55,030 bases of DNA from Penium margaritaceum. Taxonomy: Eukaryota; Streptophyta; Zygnematophyceae; Desmidiales; Peniaceae. The notes under the pieces were generated by a model. The model did not search any database. It worked only from the letters and a program-made list of their open reading frames with translations, and was not told the origin of the DNA. Shown here one piece after another: positions 20,483 through 30,800 of this stretch (the stretch's first letter is position 1; each line of letters starts with the position of its first letter). The DNA lies in the NCBI GenBank assembly GCA_023375785.1, contig SZWC01000029.1:261426-316455 (forward strand), given 5' to 3'. The position numbers and the translations under genes were made by a program.

Positions 20483-22507
20483 ATGGCAAAAGATCCTCAG
20501 CAAATCATCCTCGTTCATCTGCCGTTGACGTCTTCTGACGCCTGACACGCTTTGCCGAAGCAGACTTCACCAGCAACCGCCTCCGCAACAGCGGGGACAT
20601 CATCTCCCAATCAAAAACAGTCCTCCTCACCAGCATCCCATGTGAAAACGACATCCGTCAGGTGTGTATGAACACAGCTGAGGAACGGTGCTCCTCACGG
20701 CAACCAGCTGTACCCCACCACCGGAAGCAGCACTCGGTCATTACAGCATCAGCAGTTCCATCCCCCACAGCATCCAGCAGTTATCCGCCTCCCTCAGTAC
20801 CGAACTCCGTGCTGACAGCATCACTGAACGGTGTATGGGCACCGTTTGGTACAACTACACCTCACTAAAAGAATGAAGCAGCATTCTCAGCTTCCGCACT
20901 TCCAGCAACAGCATCCCCTTGCACAACAGTAGCAACACTTCATCATCAGCGATCTCCTCCGAGCTCCATCTTGCCTTTGTCTTGGTAACCTGTCTAACAA
21001 ACGCCTCGCCTCAACAAAGGCTCCAACGACCTCACCAGCTATCAGATCTGCTCTACTACATCCACAACAGCAGAAGATCATCACCTCTTTCTCCAAAGTC
21101 AGAATGAGCACGACTGTCCACCTATCTCATGGATGGCGTCCGCTAGACTGTTTTCCTCGAGTCAACAAGATTGTGCTGCAAGGACTCCGCCATATTGTCT
21201 CATGAGCTACTACACTGGTCACTTTCACCTTCAGACTCCATGGTGAGACACTGTTCCTACCTCATCCCTGATCCCAAAACACAACATCCACCATACCGCA
21301 GCAGCAACGTCTTCACTTCGTTGGCCAAGGCATCACTGCCAGTTTAACCAGTCTTCACTTTGCACCTCTCTCTGGACAGAGCATCAGTCCTACTCCTCTC
21401 TGTCTATGTGCACGCTGCTCCACCCTCTCCACGTGGCATCAGAACTCTCAAGTGACATCAGCAACCAGAATTCACCAAGGTCTGACCACTCTTCCCATCA
21501 ACCTCCTGTTCATCAAAAGCATTGCTGCTCTTCTCCATGACCTCACCCTCCTTTGCCTTTGGGTTTCTTGTATCTTGGGTCTGTTTACCTCCACTTTCCT
21601 TCTTCATGCACTATATCTTGCTTCTTTCCTACCTGCTGTCTTCCATGCCATCACTAGCACGATTGAAACAATCATTGAGCACTGCCTGAGCACCCTTCCA
21701 GCTCATTTTGCACTCACTACTATCTACCCTTGGTTCTCACATGATCCAACCTCCTTCAGCTTCCTGGATCTGCCAAGAAGCAACCTGTCTCCCATCACCA
21801 CTTCCAACCACACACAAGCACAAGCAACCTCTCACAATCATGAGTCACACTCCAAGTACGCGCATCTCAGACACACCAAGCTATCACCACATGTCATCAC
21901 ATGCTCGTCTCTGTCCAGCTCTTGCACCAACCTCCCATCTCAGCCTCCAACCTGCATCTCCTTTCCAGCGCCGCATGCATACCACCACAAGCAACCACGA
22001 TGCCGCTTCATCCGTGACGCCTTCCCTGACCTTGGTGTCCCACCTTTCTCTTCTCTCACCTGTCCTGCACACTTCCTTTCTCTCAGAGGACTCTCGTCGC
22101 AGTAACACCTTGTTCAATACACTCCTTGTCATGCATCTTCATTCCAGATCTCCATGTCTTCTGTCATTTCCGTTTGTGTCATCTTTCCTTGCTAACCTCC
22201 ACTCTCAGTCCCCAGTGGACTGCTTCTTACTACCCCAATGCCTCTGAGACTCTTCACCCCATGACTCATATAGACTCTCACTTCACAGTCTTCCAATTTC
22301 ACAAGTCATATCATTCTCGTGTGATTCATTTCCCCCGTCTCTTGCACTCCAGCATCACTACAACGTGCCACCGTCACCCTCAGTCCAAGGCACTGTCCAA
22401 ACTCCCATCATCATCCCAGCATACTCTCCACCACTCCTTGGTCTTCCTTTTTGGTCCCACTGCTTCACTCCTCCTCATGTTGATCACATTGTGACATTCT
22501 GGGGGAC
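20483..22507 (+). other. Interior of the LTR element, no recognised gene
   Basis: About 2 kb of C-rich sequence. An ATG just after the primer site opens MAKDPQQIILVHLPL and stops within 21 codons. The neighbouring frame continues with a plausible gag-like start (LTRFAEADFTSN..., then DIISQSKTVLLTSIP) for about 100 codons. The longest open frame, 21452-22105 (217 codons), has hydrophobic and Ser/Pro/His-rich stretches and matches nothing I recognise. A decayed gag followed by non-coding filler is the most that can be said. The purine tract before the 3' LTR is GGGGGAC. Confidence 0.55.
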
Positions 22508-23256
22508 TGTTGGAAATAATTATCAATGTCACTGGGAATCCTCATGGTCCTTGTTGTCAAACATCCCACACGGCCACAATGTCCAGTTTCCCCTTCATAG
22601 CTAGGACAAGCACTAGGACTACTTTAAACGTTCTTGTAGTTGCATGCAATAAGTTAACCCTTGTGGTTCAATCAGGTCTCCGTGCCTTTCTTGCCTCCAT
22701 CAGTCAATGCTTCTGTTCGTGCCCGCCCTTGTGGCTGCGGCGTCTTCTTTGTTCATTATCGCATGTGCCCGCCTTCCAGCTGCGGCACACTTGCTCCATT
22801 TGTCAGTGTGGTGAGCCCGGGTTTCCTGACTCTGCAGCCTCACACTCTCCTACGTTCCGCTCCGCTTGTTTGTCTCTACTCACTCGCGGCCCACACATGG
22901 TTGCTGTGGCTCGCCCCGCTGGCTTGTCCGCATCATAGTGCCGTGGTCCTATCTTACTCAATCATCATCGGCCCGCCTTCACTACACTGCGGCCCCTACC
23001 TACTTCATCGCGCACGCACCTTCGGTGCTGCGCCCACGCCAAGTACTGACAATATTCTACCAGCCGTGTTTCCTGAATTCCATCTCTTATGTCAACTCCA
23101 TCATGCTGACCTGAGGGTTGCTGCGGCACAGTCTAGGACGTAGCCCGCGCTTTGGCGCTGCGGCTCGCCCCACGAGCTTGTCCGCGCCTCAGGAACGCAC
23201 CAGACTCTATCCTCTAGTTCATCAGTGAGAATGTGGACTCCTCCAAAATACTGACA
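22508..23256 (+). repeat. 3' LTR (749 bp) of the 19335-23256 element
   Basis: It starts TGTTGGAAATAATTATCAAT and ends AATACTGACA. It is collinear with the 5' LTR except for a ~387-bp gap after CCACAATGTCCA, where it passes directly to TAGCTAGGACAAGCACTAGG. Satellite DNA resumes at 23257. Confidence 0.88.
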
Positions 23257-24182
23257 GCTTATACCTGCAACGTCATGCATAGTACACGTGCATTGTAATT
23301 GGGCACTCTGACCGTGGCTGACTTGTGTTACAGTTCATAGAAGTTAAAGTCACGTGGATACGTTTGTGGTCATGGTCAGTGGCACATGCAAACTTTGTCA
23401 AGGCATCGCGCACAATAGAAAACCTGAGCCACCAGTGTTTTCACTTGTTTATACCTACAAGTTTATGCCTAGCACACGTGCACTGTGATTGGGCACTCTG
23501 ACTGTGGCTGACTCGTGTCATGATTCATAGACGTTTAAGGTACTTGGATAAATTTGTGGTCATGGTCAGTTGCACATGCCAACTTTGTCAAGGGATTACG
23601 CACAATAGCCACATCGAGCCACCAGTATTCTACCTTGTTTGTTCCTGCAAGATCATGCATAGTACATGTGCACTGTGATTGGGCACTCTGACCGTGGCTG
23701 ACTCGTGTTACAAATCCTAGAAGCTAGAATCACTTGGACAAATTCGTGATCATGGTCAGTGGCACATGCCAACTTTGTCAAGGCATTATCCACAACAGCC
23801 ACACCGAGCCACCAGTATTCTACCTTGCTTATACCTGCAAGGACATGCCTATCACACGTGCACTGCGATTGGGTAGTCTGACCGTGGCTGACTCATGTGA
23901 TGATTCATAGAAGTTAAAGTCAATTGGTTATCTTTGTGGTCATGGTTAGTTGCACAGGCCAACTTTGTCAAGGTGTTGCACACAAAAGCCACACCGAGCC
24001 ACCAGTATTCTACCTTGTTTGTTCCTGCAAGATCATGCATAGTACATGTGCACTGTGATTGGGCACTCTGACCGTGGCTAACTCGTGTTACAATTGGTAT
24101 AAGTTAAAGTCACTCGGATAAACTTGTGGTCATGGTCAGTGGCACATGCCAACTTTGTCAAGGCTTTGCACAGAATAGCCAC
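23257..24182 (+). repeat. 190-bp satellite array, block 3
   Basis: About five subfamily II monomers. The first monomer continues the one interrupted at 19334. The block stops inside AATAGCCAC, where the next element begins. No gene is seen. Confidence 0.94.
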
Positions 24183-24451
24183 GGATGATGACGGCGGATG
24201 CTGAAGGCGGCGCGGATGAGGGCTGAGAGCGGCTCGAGGAGGCAGATGAGGATGAGCTGATGAGAAGACGGCATAAACAATGCAGATGGCAGAGGGCGGC
24301 TTGAGGAAGCCTGCTGAAACTGATGCTTGAGGAAGGAGGTTGGGCGCGACAGAGGTAGGTGCGGATGAGCAAGAGAACGACTGTTGGCGGAGCGGTAGAG
24401 GCAGGGGATGGCAAGGAGGGAGGCGGCACGCAACAACCAAGTCTCTGCTTT

Positions 24452-24690
24452 CAGGAGAGTGACGGCTTGTTCCCCAGTTGGCCCGAGACCGACGGGCAGG
24501 AAGACTGGTGGTGTCCGATATCCTGGCAGCAAGAGGAAGTCGGTTGCAGCAGAGGAAGTCGTATGGCGAGCAGAGACACTGATCCGCTTGATTGTCAGGA
24601 GAGTGACGACTTGTTCCCCAGTTGGCTTGCAGTGGGAGCAGGAAGACTAGTGGTGTCCGATATCCTAATGACGGGAGATCCACTGCTGCT
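24452..24690. repeat. Internal direct repeat, about 80 bp, 144 bp apart
   Basis: CAGGAGAGTGACGGCTTGTT at 24452 recurs with changes at 24596 (CAGGAGAGTGACGACTTGTT). Both copies continue CCCCAGTTGG...CAGGAAGACT...TGGTGTCCGATATCCT. It lies in the interior of the truncated element. Open frames across it repeat the same peptide and are not recognisable. Confidence 0.75.
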
Positions 24691-25140
24691 GCTAACTACG
24701 CGGGAGGGCGATGTGAGGACGCGGCGCAGTGCGGCAAGGAGATGAGGCAGATAGAGCAGATGAAGTTGATGAGGAGAGATGAGAAGAGAGAAGGTGCTTG
24801 TGGAGGCGGAGGTGACACAAGGTGGCAGATGGCAGGCGGCAGGAAGCTTCTCGGAAATTGACGGTGGGCGGCGGCTCGGGTACTGCTTGCGCCTGTTCTG
24901 CACGGCAAGTCACCAATCGTTGGCCATGGGCGCGGACTAGGCGCATGGCTTCCTTAAGATGACAAGACGTTGTGTCAGCGCGAGGAGCACTTTAAGCGAT
25001 GCTGCCGAAGTCAGCTGCTGACGAGGCGGAGGGGCGCGGGACGGCGGAAACGGCGGCGGAGACGTGTAGCTTTGAGGAGGGAGGCGTAGGTGGCGGCAGA
25101 GCGATGACTCGGTCACGGGACACCAGGTGATGTTACCTGA

Positions 25141-25153
25141 TGCTCTGATACCA
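25141..25153 (-). other. Primer-binding site of the truncated element
   Basis: TGGTATCAGAGCA on the minus strand, immediately after the LTR end CTGTCA. Confidence 0.85.
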
Positions 25154-25764
25154 TGACAGAGGAATGTAATGAGCGGGGACGGCAGGAGCAGAAGCAGGCA
25201 GAAGCACGGAGACATGGAGAAGCGGGCAAGCCGACTTACACAAGTGGTAGGGCAAAAGAAGTCCCTGGGAGTCAACCTCAGAGCCTCAAGAGAGGTTAGA
25301 GACTGTAGCTCCAAGGTAGACAGGGAGCAGTGAGAGAGCACGGAGTAAGGCGAGAGATGTACAAGGAGTCAGCGAAGAGTCACGAGTGATGAAGCGACGA
25401 GAGCTGGCAGGCGAAGTTGGCGAAGGCAGGGTGACAGCAGAGCGAGGACGCGGCGACGAAGCCGCGGAACCAGAAGGGAACAGGATGTGCAGAACTGTTC
25501 TGGTTAATTGAGGAGGGAATGAACATCCTCCATATATACAGCAGGACAAAGGAAAGGCATGAGCAACGGCTTCTTCTGCGCTAGCCGGACGCGCTTGCGG
25601 AGATTCCGCTTATTAGAGGATGACTCGGTAGGAAGTCCGTTGGTCGGTCGAGGACCATTAACGAAGTGAGGAGTGCTGACCGAGGTGGTTCTGGCTGAAG
25701 CTGAACCTTTATCGAGAATTTGTCTCGGGCTGGTTTTGTGCTCTGTTAGATTCATATTCCGACA
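25154..25764 (-). repeat. 5' LTR (611 bp) of the truncated element
   Basis: It starts TGTCGGAATATG at 25764 and ends CTGTCA at 25154 on the minus strand. The primer site is directly adjacent, which fixes the inner edge. The outer edge is where satellite resumes (TCTTACTGTGGCTGACTCG). No second copy is present to confirm the length. Confidence 0.7.
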
Positions 25765-27447
25765 TCTTACTGTGGCTGACTCGTGTTACAAATCGTAGAA
25801 ATTAAAGACACTTCGATACGTTTGTGGTCACAGTCAGTGGTACATGCCAACTTTGTCAAGACATTGTGCACAATAGCCACACCGAGCCACCAGTATTCTA
25901 CCTTGTTTGCACCTGCAATATAATGCCTAGTACATCTGCACTGTGATTGGACACTCTGACCGTGGCTGACTCGTGTTATGATCAATAGAAGTTAATGTCA
26001 CTTGGATACATTTGTGGTCATGGTCAGTTGCACAGGCCAACTTTGTCAAGGCATTGCACACAATAGCCAAACCAAGCCACCGGTTCTTTACCTTGTTTAT
26101 ACCTGCAAGGTCATGCATATCACACGTGCAGTGTGATTGGGCACTCTGACCGTGGCTGACTCGTGTTACAATTCGTAGAAGTTAAAGTCACTTTGATAAC
26201 TTTGTGGTCATGGTCAGTCGCACATGCCAACGTTTCCAAGGCATTGCCCACAGTAGCCATGCCAAGCCACTGGGTTTTTACATTGGTTATACCTGCAAAG
26301 TCATGCATACTACACATGACCTGTGATTGGGCACTCTGACCGTGGTTTACTCATGTTATGATTCATAGAAGTTAATGTCACTTGGATAAACTTGTGGTCA
26401 TGGTCAGTGGCACATGCCAACGTTTTTTTGGGCATTGCCCACAATAGCCATGCCAAGCCACCAGGTTTTTACATTGTTTATACCTGCAAGTTTATGTCTA
26501 GTAATCGTGCACTGTGATTGGGCACTCTGACCGTGGCTGAATCGTGTCATGATTAATAGCCGTTTAAGGTACTTGGATCAATTGTGGTCATGGTCAGTGG
26601 CACAGGCCAACTTTGTAAAAGCATTGCGCACAATAGCCATGCCAAGCTACCCGATTCATACCCTGTTCATACCGGCAAGGTCATGCATAGTACATATGCA
26701 CTGTGATTGGGCACGCTGACCGTGGCTGACTCGTGTCATGATTCATAGACATTTAAGGTAATTGGATAAATTTGTGGTCATGGTCAGTTGCACATGCAAA
26801 CTTTGTCAAGGCATTGCGCACAAAAGCCACACCAAGCCACCGGGGTTTTACCTTGTTCATACCTGCAACGTCATGCATATTACACGTACACTATGATTGG
26901 GCACTATGACCGTTGCTGACTCGTGTCATTAATCATAGCTGGTTAAGGTACTTGGATGATGATGATGATAAAGATGATGATGATGTGATGATTCATATAT
27001 TTAAAATGACTTTGTTCACTTCGTGGTCATGGTTAGTTCCACAGGCCAGCTTTGTCAATGCATTGCCCATAATATCTTCACCAAGCCACCGGGTTTTGAC
27101 CTTGTTTACACTTGCAAGGTCATGCATATAATATTTGCATTGTGATTGGGCACTCTGACCGTGGCTGACTCGTGTCATTAATCATAGCTGGTTAAGGTAC
27201 TTGGATGATGATGATGATAAAGATGATGATGATGTGATGATTCATAGAAGTTAAATTCACTTGGTAAACTTTGTGGGCATGGTCAGTGGCACATGCCAAC
27301 TTTGTCAAGGCGTTGTGCACAATAGCCACACCGAGCCACCAATATTCTACCCTTTTTATACCTGCAAGGTCATGCATAGTACATGTGCACTGTGATTGGG
27401 CACTCTGACCGTGGCTGACTCGTGTTACGATGCGTAGAAGTTAAAGT
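25765..27447 (+). repeat. 190-bp satellite array, block 4
   Basis: About nine subfamily II monomers, two of them lengthened by a TGA-rich insertion. From 25951 it repeats the sequence that follows the hAT element at 16450. It ends where an LTR fragment begins (AAGTTAAAGT|TGTTGG). No gene is seen. Confidence 0.94.
26954..27240 (+). repeat. Paired (ATG)n microsatellite insertions
   Basis: GGATGATGATGATGATAAAG at 26954 and again at 27203, each followed by ATGATGATGATGTGATGATT. The pair is 249 bp apart, that is one monomer plus a ~59-bp insertion. The preceding ~35 bases (TCATTAATCATAGCTGGTTA...) also match, so one lengthened monomer was duplicated with its insertion. Confidence 0.85.
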
Positions 27448-27560
27448 TGTTGGAAAAAATTCTCAATGTCACTGGGCATCCTCATGGTCGTTGTTGCTCA
27501 ATGTCCCACACGGCCAAAATACTCAATTGTCCCCCCCTTCCGAAGAATTCCAGGGAACCT
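27448..27560 (+). repeat. LTR fragment, same family as 19335-23256
   Basis: It starts TGTTGGAAAAAATTCTCAAT and follows the 5' LTR at 19335 for 113 bp, to CCAGGGAACCT, then meets an n at 27561 and satellite resumes. It is either a truncated insertion or the edge of a full element lost at the join. Confidence 0.85.
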
Positions 27561-27561
27561 N
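27561..27561. other. Unresolved base at the edge of an LTR fragment
   Basis: A single n where an LTR stops 113 bp from its start. A whole element of several kb could be missing here. Confidence 0.55.
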
Positions 27562-29860
27562 CCTGCAAGGTCATGCATAGTACATGTGCACTGTGATTGG
27601 GCACTCTGACCGTGGCTGACTTGTGTTACAATTCGTAGAAGTTCATCGTACTTGGTTAAATTTGTGGTCATGGTCAGTTGCACATGCCAACTTTGTCAAG
27701 GCATTGTGCACAATAGCCACACCAAGACACCGGTTTTTTAACTTTTTTATACCTGTAGGGTCATGCATAGAACATATGCACTGTGATTGGGCACTCTGAC
27801 CGTGGCTGACTTGTGTTATGATGCGTAGAAGTTAAAGTCACTTGGTACACTTTGTGGTCATGGTCAGTGGACATGCCAACTTTGTCGAGGCATTGCACAC
27901 AATAGCCACACCAAGCCACCGATTTTTTACCTTGATTATACCTGCAAGGTCATGCATAGTATACGTGCACTGTGATTGGATACTCTGACTGTGGCTGACT
28001 CATGTGATGATTCATATAGGTTAAAGTCACTTGGTACACTTTGTGGTCATGGTCAGTGGCACATGCCAACTTTGTCAAGGCATTGCGCACAATAGCCACA
28101 CCGAGTCACTGGGTCTTTACCTTGTTTATACATGCAATTTCATGCATAGTACATGTGCACTGTAATGGGGCACTCTGACCGTGGCTGACTCATGTTACAA
28201 TTCGTAGACGTTAAAGTCACTTGGTAAACTTTGTGGTCATGGTCAGTGGCACATGCCAACTTTGTCAAGGCATTGTGCACAATAGCCACACCGAGCCACC
28301 AATATTCTACCTTGTTTATACCTGAAATATCATGCATAGTACATTTGCACTGTGATTGGGCACTCTAACCGCGGCTGACTCGTGTTACAAATTGTAGAAG
28401 TTATAATCACTTGGTTTACTTTGTGGTCATGGTCAGTTGCACATGCAAACTTTGTCAATGCATTACACACAATAGCCACACCAAACCAGCCGGGTTTTTA
28501 CCTTGTTTGTACCAGCAAGGTCATGCATAGTACATTTGCACTGTGATTAGGCACTCCGACCGTGGCTGACTCGTGTTACGATTCGTAGAAGTTAAAGTCA
28601 CGTGGTAAACTTTGTGGCCATGGTCAGTGGCACGTGCAACCTTTGTCCAGGCATTGCGCACAATAGCAACACCGAGCCACCAGTATTGTACCTTGTTTGC
28701 ACCTACAAGATCATGCCTAGTACATCTGCACTGTGATTGGACACTCTGACTGCGGCTGACTCGTGTTATGATCAATAGAAGTAAAAGTCTTTTGGATACA
28801 TTTGTGGTCATGGTCAGTGGCACACACCATCTTTGTCAAGGCATTGCGCACAATAGCCACACCGAGCCACCAGTATTCTACCTTGTTTGGACCTGCAAGA
28901 TCATGCCCAGCATATCTGTACTGTTATTGGACACTCTGACCGTGGCTGACTCGTGTTATGATTCATATCCGTTTAAGGTACTTGGTAAACGTTGTGGTCA
29001 TGGTCAGTGGCACATGCCAAATTTGTCAAGGCATTGCGCACAATAGCCGCACCGAGCCACCAGTATTGAACCTTGTTTATACCTGGAAGTTTATGCCTAG
29101 CACACATGCACTGTGATTGGGCACTCTGGCCGTGGCTGACTCATGTGATGATTCATGGAAGTTAAAGTCCCTTGGTTGTTTTTGTGGTCATGGTTAGTTG
29201 CACAGGCCAAATTTTTCAAGGCATTGCGCACAATAGCCACACCTAGCCACCGGTATTCTACCTTGTTTGCACCTGCAAGATCATGCCTAGTATATCTTCA
29301 CTGTCGTTGGACACTCTGACCGTGGCTGACTCGTGTTATGATTCATAGCTGTTTAAGGTACTTGGTAAACTTTGTGGTCATGGTCAGTGGCACATGCCTA
29401 CTTTGTCCAGAAATTACGCACAATAGCCGCACCGAGCCACCAGTGTTTAACCTTGTTTATACCTGCAAGTTTATGCCTAGCACACATGCACTGTGATAGG
29501 GCACTCTGGCTGTGGCTGAGTCATGTGATGATTCCTAGAAATTAAAGTCCCTTTGTTATTTTTGTTGTCATGGTTAGTTGCACAGGCCAAATTTGTCAAG
29601 GTATTGCGCTCAATAACCACATCGAGCCACCAGTATTCTACCTTATTTGCTCCTGTAAGAGCATGCATAGTACATGTGCACTGTGATTGGGCACTCAGAC
29701 CGTGGCTGACTGGTGTTGCAATTCCTAGATGTTAAAGTCACTTGGATACATTTTTGGTCATGGTAAGTGGCACATGCCAACTTTGTGAAGGCATTGCGCA
29801 CAATAGCCACACCAAGCCACCGGTTTTTAACCTTGTTTATACCTGCAAGGTCATGCATAT

Positions 29861-30800
29861 TACACGTAAAATGTGACTGGGCACTCAGACCGCGGCTGAC
29901 TCGTGTTACAATTCGTGGAAGTTTAAGTCACTTGGTGTACTTTTTGGTCATGGTCAGTGGCACATGCCAACTTTGTCAAATCATTGCGCACAATAGCCAC
30001 ACCAAGTCACCGGTCTTTCACCTTGTTTATACCTGCAAGGTCATGCATAGTACATGTGCACTGTGATTGGGCACTCTGAACGTGGCTGACTCGTGTCATG
30101 ATTCATAGCTGTTTAAGGTACTTGGATAAATTTGTGGTCATGGTCAGTGGCACAGGCCAACTTGTCAAGGCATTGCACACAATAGCCGTGCCAGGTGACC
30201 AGTTTGTGTACCTTGTTCACACCAGCAAGGTCACGCATAGTACATGTGCACTGTGAGTGTTAACTCTGACCGTGGCTGACTCGTGATACGATTCGTAGAA
30301 GTTAAAGTCACTCGGATACGTTTGTGGTCATGGTCAGTGGCACATGCCAACTTTGTCAATGCATCGCACACAAAAGCCGCACCGAGCCACCAATGCTTTA
30401 CCTTGTTTATACCTGCAAGTTTATGCCTAGCACACGTGCACTGTGATTTGGGTACTCTGACCGTGGCTGACTCATGTGNCTTTGTCAAATCATTGCGCAC
30501 AATAGCCACACCAAGTCACCGGTCTTTCACCTTGTTTATACCTGCAAGGTCATGCATATTACACGTACACTGTGACTGGGCACTCTGACCGCGGCTGACT
30601 CGTGTTACAATTCGTGGAAGTTTAAGTCACTTGGTGTACTTTTTGGTCATGGTCAGTGGCACATGCCAACTTTGTCAATGCATCGCACACAAAAGCCGCA
30701 CCGAGCCACCAATGCTTTACCTTGTTTATACCTGCAAGTTTATGCCTAGCACACGTGCACTGTGATTTGGGTACTCTGACCGTGGCTGACTCATGTGATG
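29861..30800 (+). repeat. Mosaic duplication around the N at 30479
   Basis: 30350-30478 recurs at about 30669-30797 with the same variants (GCATCGCACACAAAAGCCGC, GTGATTTGGGTACTC). The piece just after the n (30480-30560) instead matches 29971-30048, and the next piece matches 29861-29971. The contig after the n therefore overlaps sequence already present before it, but in rearranged order. Confidence 0.7.

Larger units (their letters stand above)
19335..23256 (+). mobile_element. LTR retroelement without recognisable pol (non-autonomous or decayed)
   Basis: A 3.9-kb element with two LTRs (19335-20470 and 22508-23256), a tRNA-Met-type primer site at 20471, a GGGGGAC purine tract at 22501-22507, and a likely 5-bp target duplication: GCATA at 19330-19334 and GCTTA at 23257-23261, one mismatch. 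The satellite word CCTTGCTTATACCTGC is split between the two flanks. The 2-kb interior has no protease, integrase or reverse transcriptase motif. The LTR ends differ by 7 in the last 77 bases (counted by eye), so this is not a very recent insertion. Confidence 0.88.
24183..25764 (-). mobile_element. Truncated LTR retroelement (5' LTR plus partial interior)
   Basis: On the minus strand a 611-bp LTR (25764 to 25154) is followed by a tRNA-Met-type primer site and about 970 bp of interior. The sequence then stops in satellite with no 3' LTR. The satellite phase differs on the two sides (AATAGCC on the left, CTTACTGTGGCTGAC on the right), so this is not a clean insertion; part of the element and part of a monomer are missing. 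No pol motif is visible. An ATG at about 24926 opens only MANDW before a stop. Confidence 0.75.

Noticed and set aside
21452..22105. 217-codon open frame in the LTR element interior as a gag or envelope-like gene
   Set aside because: No motif is recognised, the composition is C-rich and Ser/Pro/His-heavy, and overlapping frames are open too. No function can be supported.
24078..24683. 201-codon minus-strand open frame in the truncated element
   Set aside because: It runs from the element into satellite DNA and contains the internal direct repeat. There is no recognisable domain.
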